Below are positions 34,816 to 45,513 of a stretch of DNA of 48,041 bases, in pieces. This DNA comes from an uncultured Enterobacterales bacterium (lineage in GTDB: Bacteria > Pseudomonadota > Gammaproteobacteria > Enterobacterales > Enterobacteriaceae). Both the position numbers and the translations under genes were made by a program. The notes beneath the pieces were generated by a model. The model did no database searches and had not been told where the DNA came from. It was given only the letters and a program-made list of their open reading frames with translations. The stretch lies in the NCBI GenBank assembly GCA_946478305.1, contig CAMLBO010000030.1, forward strand, positions 1 through 48,041, written 5' to 3'. Position 1 is the first letter of the stretch. Each line of letters begins with the position of its first letter.

Positions 34816-35797
34816 CTTGCTTCACTTTCGTCTGATAATATTCAGCCAGTGTCATTCCGACAGTGCGCTCACTAAGCCATTTAAACAGCGTTTCAAGATC
34901 TTTATATAATCCCTCTATATCCTCTTCCGTTTTAAATGTCGGGCTTCCGCCAGGCATAAACTCGGAGGAGTGCAGCATAAACTCAACATAATCGTGCCCA
35001 TCAGCCAGACTCTTAACAGCTACATTCTGCATACTCTCGGCATTTCCACCGGAAGGACGCAGCCAGTAGACAGAGTCAGGTTTCTGCTTACCACGCAAAA
35101 TATTGACGGCCTGCTTGAGGCGGTTAATCCAGTGAGGATATTTATATTGAATACTCATCGGTACTTCGAGCAAGCTGGAATGCCCAGGTTTAGCAATATT
35201 TTCAGGATCAATAAAGTAGGCATCCGATGGAAAATGACGATAATCCGTTCCCCCTTTTCCCTGAGGGTCGCCGGGAGAAGACTGCCAATTTACTTTTGGG
35301 GTCACGGAGCAATCGACCTGATAACCAAATTCCAGCAAGAGTGAAACGTAATACTCATCAAGTGCCCAGCGCCCTGCCCGATGGCTTAACATTTTAGTCT
35401 TAAAGGTATCTTCAAGCAGCCGGGTCATATATTCGAATTTAGCCCGAATTTGATCCCTGGGAAACTCAATCAGGTAGGGCTTATGACGCCAGTCATCTTC
35501 CGTCAGTGGCGAAAGAGGAGGACTATTCCAGGCATGAAGATGCATACCCACTTCACCTTGCCCGCGGGCAATTACATCACGGGCAAACTCAATGTAATGG
35601 GCATCGGTTGCCATCTCATAATTAGTGAGATAAACAGGTTTGAAGCCATACTTTTCACAAAGTGACTGAAAGCGTGGCAAAAAACGTGCGTTTTCTGTCA
35701 AAATTTGCTGATGATTTTGCCAAAGATTGTCGCCTTCGGTATCAATCGTGATGATAAATGCGGGTTTTCTCATAGAACTTGCCTGATTAAGACTCAT
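34808..35797 (-). CDS. Polysaccharide deacetylase, candidate core GlcNAc deacetylase (WabN/WalW-like)
   Basis: A 329-residue protein with a NodB-type deacetylase pattern of the WalW kind: AFIITIDTEGDNLW, MHLHAWNSPPL, LSHRAGRWALDEYYVS and EFMLHSSEFMPGGSPTF. It has no signal peptide and so acts in the cytosol. In K. pneumoniae, WabH adds GlcNAc to core GalA and the deacetylase WabN removes the acetyl group. A WabH homologue is encoded 2.4 kb away, so a WabN-like role is likely but not certain. ATG 35797 has GAGG upstream and is chosen over a longer frame to 35926. It is divergent from waaQ. Confidence 0.8.
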   Translation of the reverse strand: MSLNQASSMRKPAFIITIDTEGDNLWQNHQQILTENARFLPRFQSLCEKYGFKPVYLTNYEMATDAHYIEFARDVIARGQGEVGMHLHAWNSPPLSPLTEDDWRHKPYLIEFPRDQIRAKFEYMTRLLEDTFKTKMLSHRAGRWALDEYYVSLLLEFGYQVDCSVTPKVNWQSSPGDPQGKGGTDYRHFPSDAYFIDPENIAKPGHSSLLEVPMSIQYKYPHWINRLKQAVNILRGKQKPDSVYWLRPSGGNAESMQNVAVKSLADGHDYVEFMLHSSEFMPGGSPTFKTEEDIEGLYKDLETLFKWLSERTVGMTLAEYYQTKVKQDV

Positions 35798-35999
35798 TGG
35801 TATCCTCTGCCTGTCATCGGTTAACCCAAGATAACCACACCTCAGGCGAAAGAAGGCTGGAACCGAATTTGACAACGTATAGCACTGTTTGTTGTCTATT
35901 CTTTGGTATTTCCCCGCACAAGGCAAGAAAGGCGTGGAAGTATAGCCACATCCCCTACGCTCCTTTAGAATTGGAGTTTGATTTCTCAGACAGTGATGA

Positions 36000-37082
36000 A
36001 TGATGACAAACGCCCACTATCAAAAATCTGATGCATGCCCACAGCGTATTCTCATCATCAAGCTGAGGCACCATGGCGATATGCTTCTTACTACGCCAGT
36101 CATCAGTACGTTAAAAGAACATTATCCAGAAGCTGAGATCGATATGCTGATGTATCTCGAAACCAAAGATATGTTGGCAAGTAATCCGTTGCTCACGATG
36201 CTATTCACCATTGACCGCACCTGGAAGAAACAAGGCAAACTTGCCCACATACGCCACGAGACGCAATTGGTTAAACGATTAATTTCCCGAAAATATGATT
36301 TGGTGATTAATCTTGCCGATCAGTGGCGCAGTGCCTTAGTGGCGAAATTGACCGGAGCACCCATCAGAATTGGTTTTAATTTCCCAAAACGTAAAGGGGC
36401 GCTGTGGCAGCACTGCCATACCCATTTAGTCGATGTTGCTGATCACAACCAACTGCATACTGTAGAACAGAATCTTTCTATTCTCACACCGCTTAACCTC
36501 AGCTCACAGGTGAGGCAGGTTACGATGAGTTACTCCGCAGAGGACCGGTCTGAGGTTGAGCAACGCCTCAATGAAAGTCATATCAAAGGTAATTTTGTCG
36601 TTGTTCAGCCGACCTCCCGGTGGTTATTTAAATGTTGGACCGAAGAGAAAATGGCCGAGGTGATCACGGCCCTTCATGCCGAAGGGATCTGCGTGATCCT
36701 TACCAGCGGTCCTGCCGATAATGAATTGAAAATGGTAGAGCGCATCCTCGCCCTTGCTCCTAAAGAACAGGTTTTTTCTTTGGCAGGGCAGTTAACGTTG
36801 CGACAATTGGCCGCTCTGATAGACAAAGCAGCTCTGTTTATTGGTGTTGATTCTGTTCCTATGCATATGGCTGCCGCGTTGAAAACACCTTTGGTAGCTC
36901 TCTTTGGTCCCTCAAAGCGAGTTTTTTGGTCACCATGGCAAGCCATTGGTTCTGTTATCTGGGCTGGGGATTTCTGTCAGCTTCCGGACCCCGACGCTAT
37001 TGATACCCATACTGCTGAACGTTACCTGGATGCGATCCCCGTTCAACCCGTCATTGAGGCTGCAAGAGAATTATTGCCATGA
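36000..37082 (+). CDS. waaQ: Lipopolysaccharide heptosyltransferase III WaaQ
   Basis: The 360-residue GT9 protein has the WaaQ hallmark QRILIIKLRHHGDMLLTTPV, VINLADQWRSALVAKLTGAP, VQPTSRWLFKCWTEEKMAE and GVDSVPMHMAAALKTPLVAL. It adds the third heptose to heptose II. The start codon is 36000 or 36003; neither has a strong ribosome-binding site. The stop overlaps wabG (ATGA). No ops/JUMPStart element (GGCGGTAG) is visible upstream, unlike the E. coli waaQ operon. Confidence 0.95.
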   Translation: MMTNAHYQKSDACPQRILIIKLRHHGDMLLTTPVISTLKEHYPEAEIDMLMYLETKDMLASNPLLTMLFTIDRTWKKQGKLAHIRHETQLVKRLISRKYDLVINLADQWRSALVAKLTGAPIRIGFNFPKRKGALWQHCHTHLVDVADHNQLHTVEQNLSILTPLNLSSQVRQVTMSYSAEDRSEVEQRLNESHIKGNFVVVQPTSRWLFKCWTEEKMAEVITALHAEGICVILTSGPADNELKMVERILALAPKEQVFSLAGQLTLRQLAALIDKAALFIGVDSVPMHMAAALKTPLVALFGPSKRVFWSPWQAIGSVIWAGDFCQLPDPDAIDTHTAERYLDAIPVQPVIEAARELLP

Positions 37083-38206
37083 AGCATTTTAGACTGGCCC
37101 TGGTCCGCCAGAAATACCGCCCTGATGGCGGTGCTGAGCGTTTTGTCTCGCGTGCCCTGGAAGCTCTTGAGGATCAGGATCTGGATTTGAGCGTCATCAC
37201 GCGTGAATGGCAGGGTGACAAAAATCCCGATTGGCATATCCACATCTGTAATCCGGTGAAATGGGGTCGGGTAAGTCGCGAACGTGGCTTTGCTGAAAGC
37301 GCACGTAGGGTATGGCAGCAGGAAAAGTTCGATATCGTTCAGAGTCATGAACGCATTGCCGGTTGTGATATTTACCGCGCTGGCGACGGCGTTCATAGGC
37401 GCTGGTTATTACAACGTAGCCGTATCATGCCAAAGTGGCGCAGTAGGTTGCTGATGGCCGACAGATTCCATCGCTATGTTATGCGTGCTGAACGTGAGAT
37501 GTATGCTGCATCTGAGCTCAAAGCGGTAATTTGTAACGCACAGATGATTAAAGACGAAATCATGGCTGACTTTGGCCTGCCAGACGACAAAATCACGGTC
37601 ATCTATAATGCGATTGATAATAAAAAATTCCTGCCAGCCACTGAGCAATTACGTCATCAACTCCGTCAGCGGTTCGAGATCCCACAAAATGCACACTGTC
37701 TGATTTTTGTTGGCTCAGGTTTTGAAAGGAAAGGGTTGGAAGCCGCCATTCGTGCAACAGCTTTAACTGACAGCTTCCTGCTGGTTGTTGGACAAGATAA
37801 AGATGAAAAACACTATCGCGCGCTGGCTAACACCTTGGGATGTAACAAGAGAGTCCGCTTTGCCGGCGTGCAAAAACAGACACTCCCCTTTTATCAGGCT
37901 GCAGATGCGCTATTGCTGCCGACACTTTACGACCCTTTCCCCAATGTTATTTTGGAAGCCATGTCATGCGGATTACCGGTTATTACCAGTAATACTTGTG
38001 GTGGCTCAGAGTTCATCACGTCAGGTAGCAACGGATTCGTCTGCGATGCTCTTAATATACATGATTTAGCAGAATCTATTCGCGCCCTGCCCGATGAATC
38101 ATTAGGCTCAACAATGTCAAAATTAGCCAGAGCCCGAATTATAGAAGAAACACCAGCACGCCTTTCCGGGCAACTCATTAACCTCTATAAAAGGATATTG
38201 GAATAA
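37079..38206 (+). CDS. wabG: Core galacturonosyltransferase WabG
   Basis: A 375-residue GT4 enzyme strongly resembling Klebsiella/Serratia WabG: RLALVRQKYRPDGGAERFVS at the N-terminus, QSHERIAGCDIYRAGDGVH, VGSGFERKGLEAAIRA and DPFPNVILEAMSCGLPVIT. In Klebsiella WabG transfers galacturonic acid to heptose II of the inner core. WaaG of E. coli is the related glucosyltransferase and the main alternative. Coupled to waaQ by ATGA and followed two bases later by wabH. Confidence 0.9.
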   Translation: MKHFRLALVRQKYRPDGGAERFVSRALEALEDQDLDLSVITREWQGDKNPDWHIHICNPVKWGRVSRERGFAESARRVWQQEKFDIVQSHERIAGCDIYRAGDGVHRRWLLQRSRIMPKWRSRLLMADRFHRYVMRAEREMYAASELKAVICNAQMIKDEIMADFGLPDDKITVIYNAIDNKKFLPATEQLRHQLRQRFEIPQNAHCLIFVGSGFERKGLEAAIRATALTDSFLLVVGQDKDEKHYRALANTLGCNKRVRFAGVQKQTLPFYQAADALLLPTLYDPFPNVILEAMSCGLPVITSNTCGGSEFITSGSNGFVCDALNIHDLAESIRALPDESLGSTMSKLARARIIEETPARLSGQLINLYKRILE

Positions 38207-38208
38207 TT

Positions 38209-39309
38209 ATGCGCATCTTAATTATTATTGACGGTTTGCCCGGTGGTGGTGCTGAAAAGGTAGTACTTACATTATGTCAGGGTATGCATAATGCCGGAAT
38301 TAATGTCACGCTCATCTCTTTGCGTGATGTCTGCCATTACACTATACCTGAGCATTTAAATTATAAGGTTGTTGCGGATACTTCCCGCGCTCCATGGAGA
38401 AAGCTGACTGAACTTTCCCGTCGTGGAAAACAACTTGATAAAGCCGTGGCAGAGATTGAGAGTCAGCAGGGTCGTTTTGATTTGATCTTATCTAACCTGC
38501 ACAAGACGGACCGCATCGTTAAAAAAAGCCAACTTTACTCCTCCGACCGTCTGTGGTTTTGTATTCATGGAATACTTTCTACCACCTATCTGGGGCACAG
38601 AAAGGGACTTAATCTCTGGAATAAACGCCGAAAAATGGCCAGTGTTTATCAGCATAAGAATATTGTTGCGGTCTCTGAAGCTGTCGGGGTCGACCTGGTA
38701 AGAAATATATTAGCCAGTCCCCAGAAAATACAGGTGATCAACAATCCCTTTAATATTGAGGAAATTGAGGCACTCGCCAATCATCCTTGCGATATGGCGG
38801 GTCAGGAATATCTGCTCCATGTGGGCCGTTTCCATGTCCAAAAAAGACACGATCGCCTCCTGGAGGCCTATGCTAAAAGCCGTTTACAAGTCCCCCTGGT
38901 ATTGATTGGTACTGGCAGCGAAAGCTATATCAATAAGATCAAAGCGCTGGCCACAACGCTTAACATCGCCGACCGCGTAATATTTGCTGGATTTAAGGCG
39001 AATCCTTTCCCTTATATCAAACATGCCAAACAGCTAATCCTGAGCTCGGATAGTGAAGGGTTTGGTAACGTCTTAGTAGAATCGCTTATCTGCGGAACCC
39101 CGATTGTCAGCACAGCCTGCCCCGGTGGACCGGTAGAAATAATGGAAAATACGGGGATGAATCTCGGACTGGCAGAGGTAGACGTAGATTCACTGAGTGA
39201 GAAAATTGTTGAGGTTTATAATAACCCCCCCATCATCAATAAAGATCTCCTTAAAATCTATGAAATTAGTTATATTTGCGACAAATATAAGGCTCTGGTG
39301 AAGAGCTGA
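38209..39309 (+). CDS. wabH: Core N-acetylglucosaminyltransferase WabH-like
   Basis: The 366-residue GT4 protein starts MRILIIIDGLPGGGAEKVVL and contains LHVGRFHVQKRHDRLLEAYA and the E-x7-E motif EGFGNVLVESLICGTPIVS. Position directly after WabG matches Klebsiella wabH, whose product adds GlcNAc to the galacturonic acid placed by WabG. The nearby deacetylase would then give the glucosamine found in such cores. A bidirectional terminator follows. Donor specificity is inferred from gene order. Confidence 0.85.
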   Translation: MRILIIIDGLPGGGAEKVVLTLCQGMHNAGINVTLISLRDVCHYTIPEHLNYKVVADTSRAPWRKLTELSRRGKQLDKAVAEIESQQGRFDLILSNLHKTDRIVKKSQLYSSDRLWFCIHGILSTTYLGHRKGLNLWNKRRKMASVYQHKNIVAVSEAVGVDLVRNILASPQKIQVINNPFNIEEIEALANHPCDMAGQEYLLHVGRFHVQKRHDRLLEAYAKSRLQVPLVLIGTGSESYINKIKALATTLNIADRVIFAGFKANPFPYIKHAKQLILSSDSEGFGNVLVESLICGTPIVSTACPGGPVEIMENTGMNLGLAEVDVDSLSEKIVEVYNNPPIINKDLLKIYEISYICDKYKALVKS

Positions 39310-39320
39310 GGTAAAGAAAT

Positions 39321-39343
39321 AAAAGGCGGAGCGCCCGCCTTTT
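39321..39343. terminator. Bidirectional terminator between wabH and inverted GT9 gene
   Basis: AAAAGGCGG and CCGCCTTTT form a perfect nine-base stem around a five-base loop, with A- and T-rich flanks on both sides. It lies between convergent genes and touches the end of the GT9 gene. Confidence 0.88.
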
Positions 39344-39346
39344 ATT

Positions 39347-40360
39347 TTATCTTATTGCCTGAAGGGCTGCCCAAACGTCATCGACCGCAACATCCATGCA
39401 CTCCCCGCTGAGCGTTTGCATTATACGGTATTGGCCGGACCATGGATGCCACGCCTCTTTGTCTGTATCGCCGAAAAATACCACTAAATTTTTTTGTAAT
39501 GCCGAGGCCAAATGCATTTGTCCCCCGTCGCTGCAAAGTATCGTATTACATTGTGCAAAACCGCCAATAAGTTCACGTACAGAAGCGGTTGGATTGAGTG
39601 CTACTCTCTCGTTAGCACATAATTTTATCAACTGCTCAGCACGTGCCTGATCACCAATATCATCAGGCGACAATGTTCCTTGCGGGGACCAGAAAATTAA
39701 AACACCGTGGTCATTCCCTGCCGTCATACGATTAATAATTTCTGCGTAATGTTCAAGAGACCAGCGTCTCTTAGGACTACGACTGCTAACGTGAACTCCG
39801 TAAATATAATTACAGTCAGGTAATAACTCCTCACGTTTTTGCTTGGCCAATAAAAGCTCGCCTGAATCAGGGAAAACCTTAACTTCAGGAATAGGAATAT
39901 TTTCCTGAGTTATAGATTTCAAATAGCTGAATGTTTTCTCAACCTGGTGCTTGCCTGAAAAATCAGCTTCAGAATAAGGATGTATAATTTTTTTATTACC
40001 CAGATCTGCACCAATGATGTTCTTAACACCTGCGAGACGTGCCATTCTTAGACTATAATTACAAGGAGTTGGGTTAGCGAGTATCGCGGCATCAAAATGA
40101 ATGGTTCTTAACTTGATAAATATCGCTGCACGCTCGAGGTATACGCCGAGGGCTGTTTGATTTTTTGCGCGATGCTTAGCTTTTTTATAAATATAAGTAC
40201 GGTGAATATGAGGATTATTCTTAATGACATCCTGACTGATTGAGTTAATCAATAAATAAACATTAGCATCGGGGTAGGCTTTTTTAACGCCCTCAATCAA
40301 CGGCGTGGTACAGACTAAATCACCAATATTGTCCCGTCGAATAATCAGTATATTTTTCAT
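39347..40360 (-). CDS. Heptosyltransferase-like GT9 protein, second inverted copy
   Basis: A 337-residue GT9 protein starting MKNILIIRRDNIGDLVCTTP, with GVHVSSRSPKRRWSLEHYAE and CSDGGQMHLASALQKNLVVF. It is a separate lineage from WaaC, WaaF, WaaQ and the other inverted GT9 protein. ATG 40360 fits the family N-terminus; frames from 40378 or 40411 add unaligned residues. It is divergent from waaA. It probably transfers a heptose or related sugar to the core. Acceptor unknown. Confidence 0.82.
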   Translation of the reverse strand: MKNILIIRRDNIGDLVCTTPLIEGVKKAYPDANVYLLINSISQDVIKNNPHIHRTYIYKKAKHRAKNQTALGVYLERAAIFIKLRTIHFDAAILANPTPCNYSLRMARLAGVKNIIGADLGNKKIIHPYSEADFSGKHQVEKTFSYLKSITQENIPIPEVKVFPDSGELLLAKQKREELLPDCNYIYGVHVSSRSPKRRWSLEHYAEIINRMTAGNDHGVLIFWSPQGTLSPDDIGDQARAEQLIKLCANERVALNPTASVRELIGGFAQCNTILCSDGGQMHLASALQKNLVVFFGDTDKEAWHPWSGQYRIMQTLSGECMDVAVDDVWAALQAIR

Positions 40361-40481
40361 TCTAATCCCATTAGCCATATCATCATTGTTACCTCTCATG
40401 CTTTCTGTCACGCAAGATTAGCGCCTTTCCGCACGAGGTATGATACTATTCCTAATACCCCATATAAATGAATTTTAAAGC

Positions 40482-41759
40482 ATGTTACTGCGTTTATATC
40501 AGGTATTAGTTTACCTTATTCAGCCCCTTATCTGGATCCGTTTACTTTTACGTAGCCGAAAATCACCCGCCTACCGTAAACGCTGGGCTGAACGCTATGG
40601 CTTCTGCAAAGGCAAAGTCGTTCCTGGCGGTATCATGCTGCATTCCGTTTCCGTTGGCGAAACGCTGGCGGCTATTCCGCTGGTTCGTGCGTTACGTCAC
40701 CGCTATCCCTCTTTGCCTATCACCGTCACCACGATGACCCCAACGGGTTCTGAGCGCGTTCAATCGGCTTTCGGCAAAGATGTGCATCATGTCTATCTGC
40801 CTTACGACCTGGTGGGTTCAGTCAACCGCTTCCTTGATCAGGTTAACCCTAAGCTGGTTATCATTATGGAAACCGAGCTGTGGCCAAACCTGATTAGTGC
40901 CCTGCATCAGCGACAAATTCCTTTAGTGATTGCCAATGCACGCCTGTCAGAGCGTTCCGCGAAGGGCTACAAAAAACTTGGCGAGTTCATACGTAAGATA
41001 TTGCAGCGCATCACGTTGATCGCAGCCCAAAATGAAGAAGATGGCACCCGCTTCATTGCGCTCGGGCTCAAACGCAATCAGCTGGCGGTTACCGGCAGTT
41101 TGAAGTTTGATATCTCGGTTACGCCTGAATTGGCAGCCAAAGCCATTGCCCTGCGAAGCCAGTGGGCATCAAGGCGTCAGGTGTGGATTGCAACCAGCAC
41201 CCATGATGGTGAAGAGACGCTTCTGCTCGACGCGCATAAAACTCTGCTGCGGACTTTTCCAAATTTATTGTTGATTCTGGTGCCACGCCATCCGGAACGC
41301 TTTGCGGTAGCCCGCGAATTAACGCAAAAAGCTGGCCTCACGTTTATTCGACGCAGCACGGGTGAAGTTCCTTCTGCCGCGACGCAGGTGGTGATCGGCG
41401 ACACCATGGGTGAACTGATGCTGCTGTACGGTATTGCCGATCTGGCATTTGTCGGCGGCAGTCTGGTCGAACGTGGTGGCCATAACCCGCTTGAAGCCGC
41501 CGCCCATGCCATTCCCGTGTTGATGGGTCCGCATACCATTAACTTTAAAGATATCTGCGCCAAACTTTCTCAGGCTGATGGCTTAATCACCGTTACCGAT
41601 ACCGCATCGCTGGTGAAGGAAATATCCACCCTGCTGACTGATGAAGATTACCGGCTCTACTATGGCCGCCATGCCGTTGAAGTTCTCCGCCAGAATCAAG
41701 GGGCTCTTCAGCGCCTGCTACTTTTGCTGGAGCCTTATCTGCCACAACGGAGTCACTGA
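40482..41759 (+). CDS. waaA: Kdo transferase WaaA (KdtA)
   Basis: A 425-residue GT30 enzyme, the E. coli length. An N-terminal membrane anchor ([19 protein letters not shown]) is followed by [26 protein letters not shown] with the catalytic glutamate, [10 protein letters not shown] and [18 protein letters not shown]. It adds two Kdo residues to lipid IVA. It begins a new plus-strand unit with waaE and coaD. Its stop overlaps the waaE start (ATGA). Confidence 0.98.
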   Translation: MLLRLYQVLVYLIQPLIWIRLLLRSRKSPAYRKRWAERYGFCKGKVVPGGIMLHSVSVGETLAAIPLVRALRHRYPSLPITVTTMTPTGSERVQSAFGKDVHHVYLPYDLVGSVNRFLDQVNPKLVIIMETELWPNLISALHQRQIPLVIANARLSERSAKGYKKLGEFIRKILQRITLIAAQNEEDGTRFIALGLKRNQLAVTGSLKFDISVTPELAAKAIALRSQWASRRQVWIATSTHDGEETLLLDAHKTLLRTFPNLLLILVPRHPERFAVARELTQKAGLTFIRRSTGEVPSAATQVVIGDTMGELMLLYGIADLAFVGGSLVERGGHNPLEAAAHAIPVLMGPHTINFKDICAKLSQADGLITVTDTASLVKEISTLLTDEDYRLYYGRHAVEVLRQNQGALQRLLLLLEPYLPQRSH

Positions 41760-42529
41760 TGAACGACAAAAAACGCCTTTCAGTGGTGCTCATCACCCGC
41801 AACGAGTCCGAGTTGCTGTTTGACTGTTTGAGTTCGGTTTCATGGGCCGATGAAATTATCGTGCTGGATTCCGGCAGTTCTGATGCAACAGAAGAAATAG
41901 CACAACAGTTCGGTGCCAGGTTCTATCAAAATTGCGACTGGCAGGGTTTTGGGAAACAGCGGCAACTGGCGCAAAGCTATGCTACGGGTGACGTAATATT
42001 GATGATCGATGCCGACGAGCGCGTGTCGCCAGCGCTGCGTCAGTCGATAGAGTCTGTCTTACCTTCTATTGATCACAACACTGTTTACAGTTTAGGACGA
42101 CTCAATTTATTCCTTGGACGCTTTATGCGTCACAGCGGCTGGTATCCTGACCGGGTTAACCGCTTATACAGTGCGGCGCATTTTCGCTACAACGATGACC
42201 TGGTACATGAATCACTGGAAACCAGCCACGCTAATATCGTCGCCCTGCAAGGAGACCTGCTGCACCTTACCTGCCGTGACTTCTTCGATTTCCAACGTAA
42301 ACAGCTTAGCTATGCCGAAGCCTGGGCCAAACAGCGCCATAGTCAGAGCCGTCGTTGCAGCTTCTTCTCTATTCTCAGTCATACGCTGGGAGCTTTCTTT
42401 AAAACGTGGGTATTGCGGGCAGGTTTTCTCGATGGGAAGCAGGGTCTGATTCTGGCGGGGGTCAATGCGCAATACACCTTCAACAAATATGCTGCCCTCT
42501 GGGCGCTGAGTCATCAACTGCAGAAGTGA
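41759..42529 (+). CDS. waaE: Core beta-1,4-glucosyltransferase WaaE (KdtX)
   Basis: A 256-residue GT2 enzyme: [37 protein letters not shown], and the DxD-type [27 protein letters not shown] and DLVHESLE are typical of WaaE. In Klebsiella and Serratia it adds glucose beta-1,4 to heptose I, a decoration E. coli lacks. It is coupled to waaA and followed six bases later by coaD, the standard order in these genera. Confidence 0.95.
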   Translation: MNDKKRLSVVLITRNESELLFDCLSSVSWADEIIVLDSGSSDATEEIAQQFGARFYQNCDWQGFGKQRQLAQSYATGDVILMIDADERVSPALRQSIESVLPSIDHNTVYSLGRLNLFLGRFMRHSGWYPDRVNRLYSAAHFRYNDDLVHESLETSHANIVALQGDLLHLTCRDFFDFQRKQLSYAEAWAKQRHSQSRRCSFFSILSHTLGAFFKTWVLRAGFLDGKQGLILAGVNAQYTFNKYAALWALSHQLQK

Positions 42530-43021
<492 letters not shown>

Positions 43022-43033
43022 CCTCAGGTAACT

Positions 43034-43843
43034 CTAGCGTTGGCATTGAGGGCAGAAAAAAGTGGTGCGCTGCGCCTGTTTCAGGTTGAGAATCGGCGTG
43101 CCGCAAGCTCTGCAGAGTTCTCCGGCCCGGCCATAAACCTGCAACTCTTGCGCAAAATAGCCCGGCTTACCATCAGACTGCAGAAAATCACGCAATGTCG
43201 TTCCCCCCTGTTCAATCGAGCGCAAAAGCACAGCTTTGATGGTCTCAACGAGTAAGGCTATTTCATCATGTGTCAGGCTATTAGCAGGCCGCTCAGGGGA
43301 AATACCGGCGACAAACAGTGACTCACTGGCATAAATATTCCCTACCCCTACGACGATTTTGTTGTCCATCAGCCAGGGTTTCACCGGCATTTTTTTGCTG
43401 CGCGATCTCTCAAACAAGTAATCCGCTGAAAAATCCTTACTCAGTGGCTCGGGCCCAAGATGAGCAAGCACGCTGCTGGCATCTAAATCTTCGCACCATA
43501 GCCAGGCACCAAAACGTCGGGGATCGGTATAGCGCAGCACATAGCCGCTCTCCATAACCAAATCAACGTGATCGTGTTTTCCCGCCTCTGTCTCTTCCCG
43601 TAGCACCCGCAAGCTGCCGGACATCCCCAGATGAATAATGATCCATCCAGTTGCCAGTTCGAGGAGCAGATATTTTGCACGACGCTGAACGCTAATCACC
43701 GGCTGATCGCTCAGGGCCATAATCTCCTGTGAAACTGGCCAGCGTAAACGCGGGTTACGTACGATAGCGTGAACAATCGTATGCCCGGCCAAGTAAGGCT
43801 CGATACCTCTTCGGCTGGTTTCAACTTCAGGCAATTCAGGCAT
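43034..43843 (-). CDS. mutM: Formamidopyrimidine-DNA glycosylase MutM (Fpg)
   Basis: The 269-residue enzyme begins [18 protein letters not shown], with the catalytic proline and glutamate at the N-terminus. [21 protein letters not shown] is nearly intact family consensus, and the C-terminal zinc finger has four cysteines in CRACGTPI and FFCPQCQR. It removes 8-oxoguanine and nicks the abasic site. Normal length. Confidence 0.98.
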   Translation of the reverse strand: MPELPEVETSRRGIEPYLAGHTIVHAIVRNPRLRWPVSQEIMALSDQPVISVQRRAKYLLLELATGWIIIHLGMSGSLRVLREETEAGKHDHVDLVMESGYVLRYTDPRRFGAWLWCEDLDASSVLAHLGPEPLSKDFSADYLFERSRSKKMPVKPWLMDNKIVVGVGNIYASESLFVAGISPERPANSLTHDEIALLVETIKAVLLRSIEQGGTTLRDFLQSDGKPGYFAQELQVYGRAGELCRACGTPILNLKQAQRTTFFCPQCQR

Positions 43844-43930
43844 GGGTTCTCCTACAGAACGTCAAGAATGTTGGGCGGGACTAAACTACGACAATACCCA
43901 AGGATACGGATACTCAGAAAACAGGCAATA

Positions 43931-43955
43931 AAAAACCCGGCCGGAGCCGGGTTTT
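43931..43955. terminator. Terminator between rpmG and mutM
   Basis: CCCGGC (43936-43941) and GCCGGG (43946-43951) with a CGGA loop, flanked by A-run and T-run. It ends the minus-strand rpmB-rpmG transcript and could work on both strands. Confidence 0.88.
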
Positions 43956-43970
43956 ATTAATCCACTAAAA

Positions 43971-44141
<171 letters not shown>

Positions 44142-44149
44142 TCAGTTCC

Positions 44150-44443
<294 letters not shown>

Positions 44444-44450
44444 TCAGGCT

Positions 44451-44550
44451 TTTAGAGCCCATCTCAGCAAACTCCACTGAGAACCGACTCACTGTCGTCG
44501 GGTAAAAAACCAATTCATCAGGTATGAAACCTGCTGAGATAGGCTCTTAA
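44451..44550 (-). ncRNA. Large stem-loop in the rpmB leader (candidate cis-RNA or repeat)
   Basis: On the minus strand TTAAGAGCCTATCTCAGCA (44550-44532) pairs with the complement at 44469-44451, matching at 17 of 19 positions. The 62 bases between hold smaller hairpins: ACCTG/CAGGT at 44519-44533 and CCGAC/GTCGG at 44484-44501. CTCAG/CTGAG (44463-44481) could form instead of the outer stem. The element is inside the predicted rpmB 5' UTR. It may be an L28-responsive leader or an intergenic repeat; neither can be decided here. Confidence 0.45.
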
Positions 44551-44580
44551 CGCCAAACCCAAGATTCTCAAAGGTGGCGT

Positions 44581-44609
44581 AGTATACGCTCTGTAGCGTA
44601 AGTGCTCAA
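44581..44609 (-). promoter_or_regulatory. Sigma-70 promoter of rpmB-rpmG
   Basis: On the minus strand the -35 element TTGAGC (44609-44604) and -10 element TATACT (44586-44581) are 17 bases apart, an ideal spacing with one mismatch in the -10. A perfect hairpin (AAAGATCC/GGATCTTT, 44623-44642) lies just upstream, next to the end of radC, without a T-run in the right place. Confidence 0.7.
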
Positions 44610-44653
44610 GTCCCGAACAGCTAAAGATCCTCAAGGATCTTTAAAAAAAGGGT

Positions 44654-45334
44654 CTATATCCAACCGCGCTCGGCAAAAGAGACCGTTTCTCCGTGACCTA
44701 TGACTAAATGGTCAAGTACACGAATACCCAACAGTTGGCAGGCTTTTATTATCTGCTCGGTCACCCTGATGTCCATTGTACTGGGTTCAGCCACGCCGGA
44801 CGGGTGATTATGCGCCAGAATGATAGCTGCCGCATTAATCTTCAGCGCCTCGCGAACAATTTCGCGGGGATGAATTTCTACGCTGCTAATGGTACCAGCA
44901 AACATCTCCTCATGGCGAATAACGCGATGTTGATTGTCGAGAAAAAGTACCAAAAAGACCTCTCTTTCGCGATAAGCCAGGAGATTTTGCAGATATTGCT
45001 GGATTATGGCCGGACTGAGCATCGCACTTTCAGTGGAAAGCTGGCTGGCATGGCACCGTCGTGACAACTCAGACACAGCAGATAACTGGGCATACTTGAC
45101 CATGCCCAGACCTTTAATGGTATTCGCGTCTGCAAACTCTGCCGACATAAGACGATATAATGACCCAAAGTGGTCGAGTATATTCCCAGCCAGCTTCATT
45201 ACATTGACGCCTCGTCCTCCCGTTCGCAGGAAGATGGCTAATAACTCGGTATCTGATAATGCCCGGGCCCCCAACTTGAGGAGTTTTTCTCTTGGAGCAA
45301 GTTCGCCCTGCCAAATATCCCTGTTCTTTTTCAT
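44654..45334 (-). CDS. radC: RadC family JAB-domain protein
   Basis: A 226-residue protein with an N-terminal helix-hairpin-helix part ([32 protein letters not shown]) and a C-terminal JAB/MPN domain with the metal motif [16 protein letters not shown]. Family members are predicted metal-dependent enzymes. The old link to DNA repair in E. coli was withdrawn and the role is unknown. ATG 45334, with AAGGAG upstream, is preferred over a frame from 45358. It is divergent from coaBC. Confidence 0.95.
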   Translation of the reverse strand: MKKNRDIWQGELAPREKLLKLGARALSDTELLAIFLRTGGRGVNVMKLAGNILDHFGSLYRLMSAEFADANTIKGLGMVKYAQLSAVSELSRRCHASQLSTESAMLSPAIIQQYLQNLLAYREREVFLVLFLDNQHRVIRHEEMFAGTISSVEIHPREIVREALKINAAAIILAHNHPSGVAEPSTMDIRVTEQIIKACQLLGIRVLDHLVIGHGETVSFAERGWI

Positions 45335-45513
45335 GCGCTCTCCTTGTGGCGGCAACATACTGCCACACCCGATTACCTCTGGATTTACCGCTTTTCATCC
45401 CTGCGAGGCATCGCGCAAAAAAATTAATTATCCGCCATTGAACTGAGCCAGATGCTGTCATCAATCGGCGTTATGCTAAAATGTCGCTTCTTTCGGCTTA
45501 GAATCGGACAATC

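Noticed and set aside
44623-44642. AAAGATCC/GGATCTTT hairpin as radC terminator
   Set aside because: The T-run on the minus strand lies before, not after, the hairpin, and on the plus strand it is followed by A.
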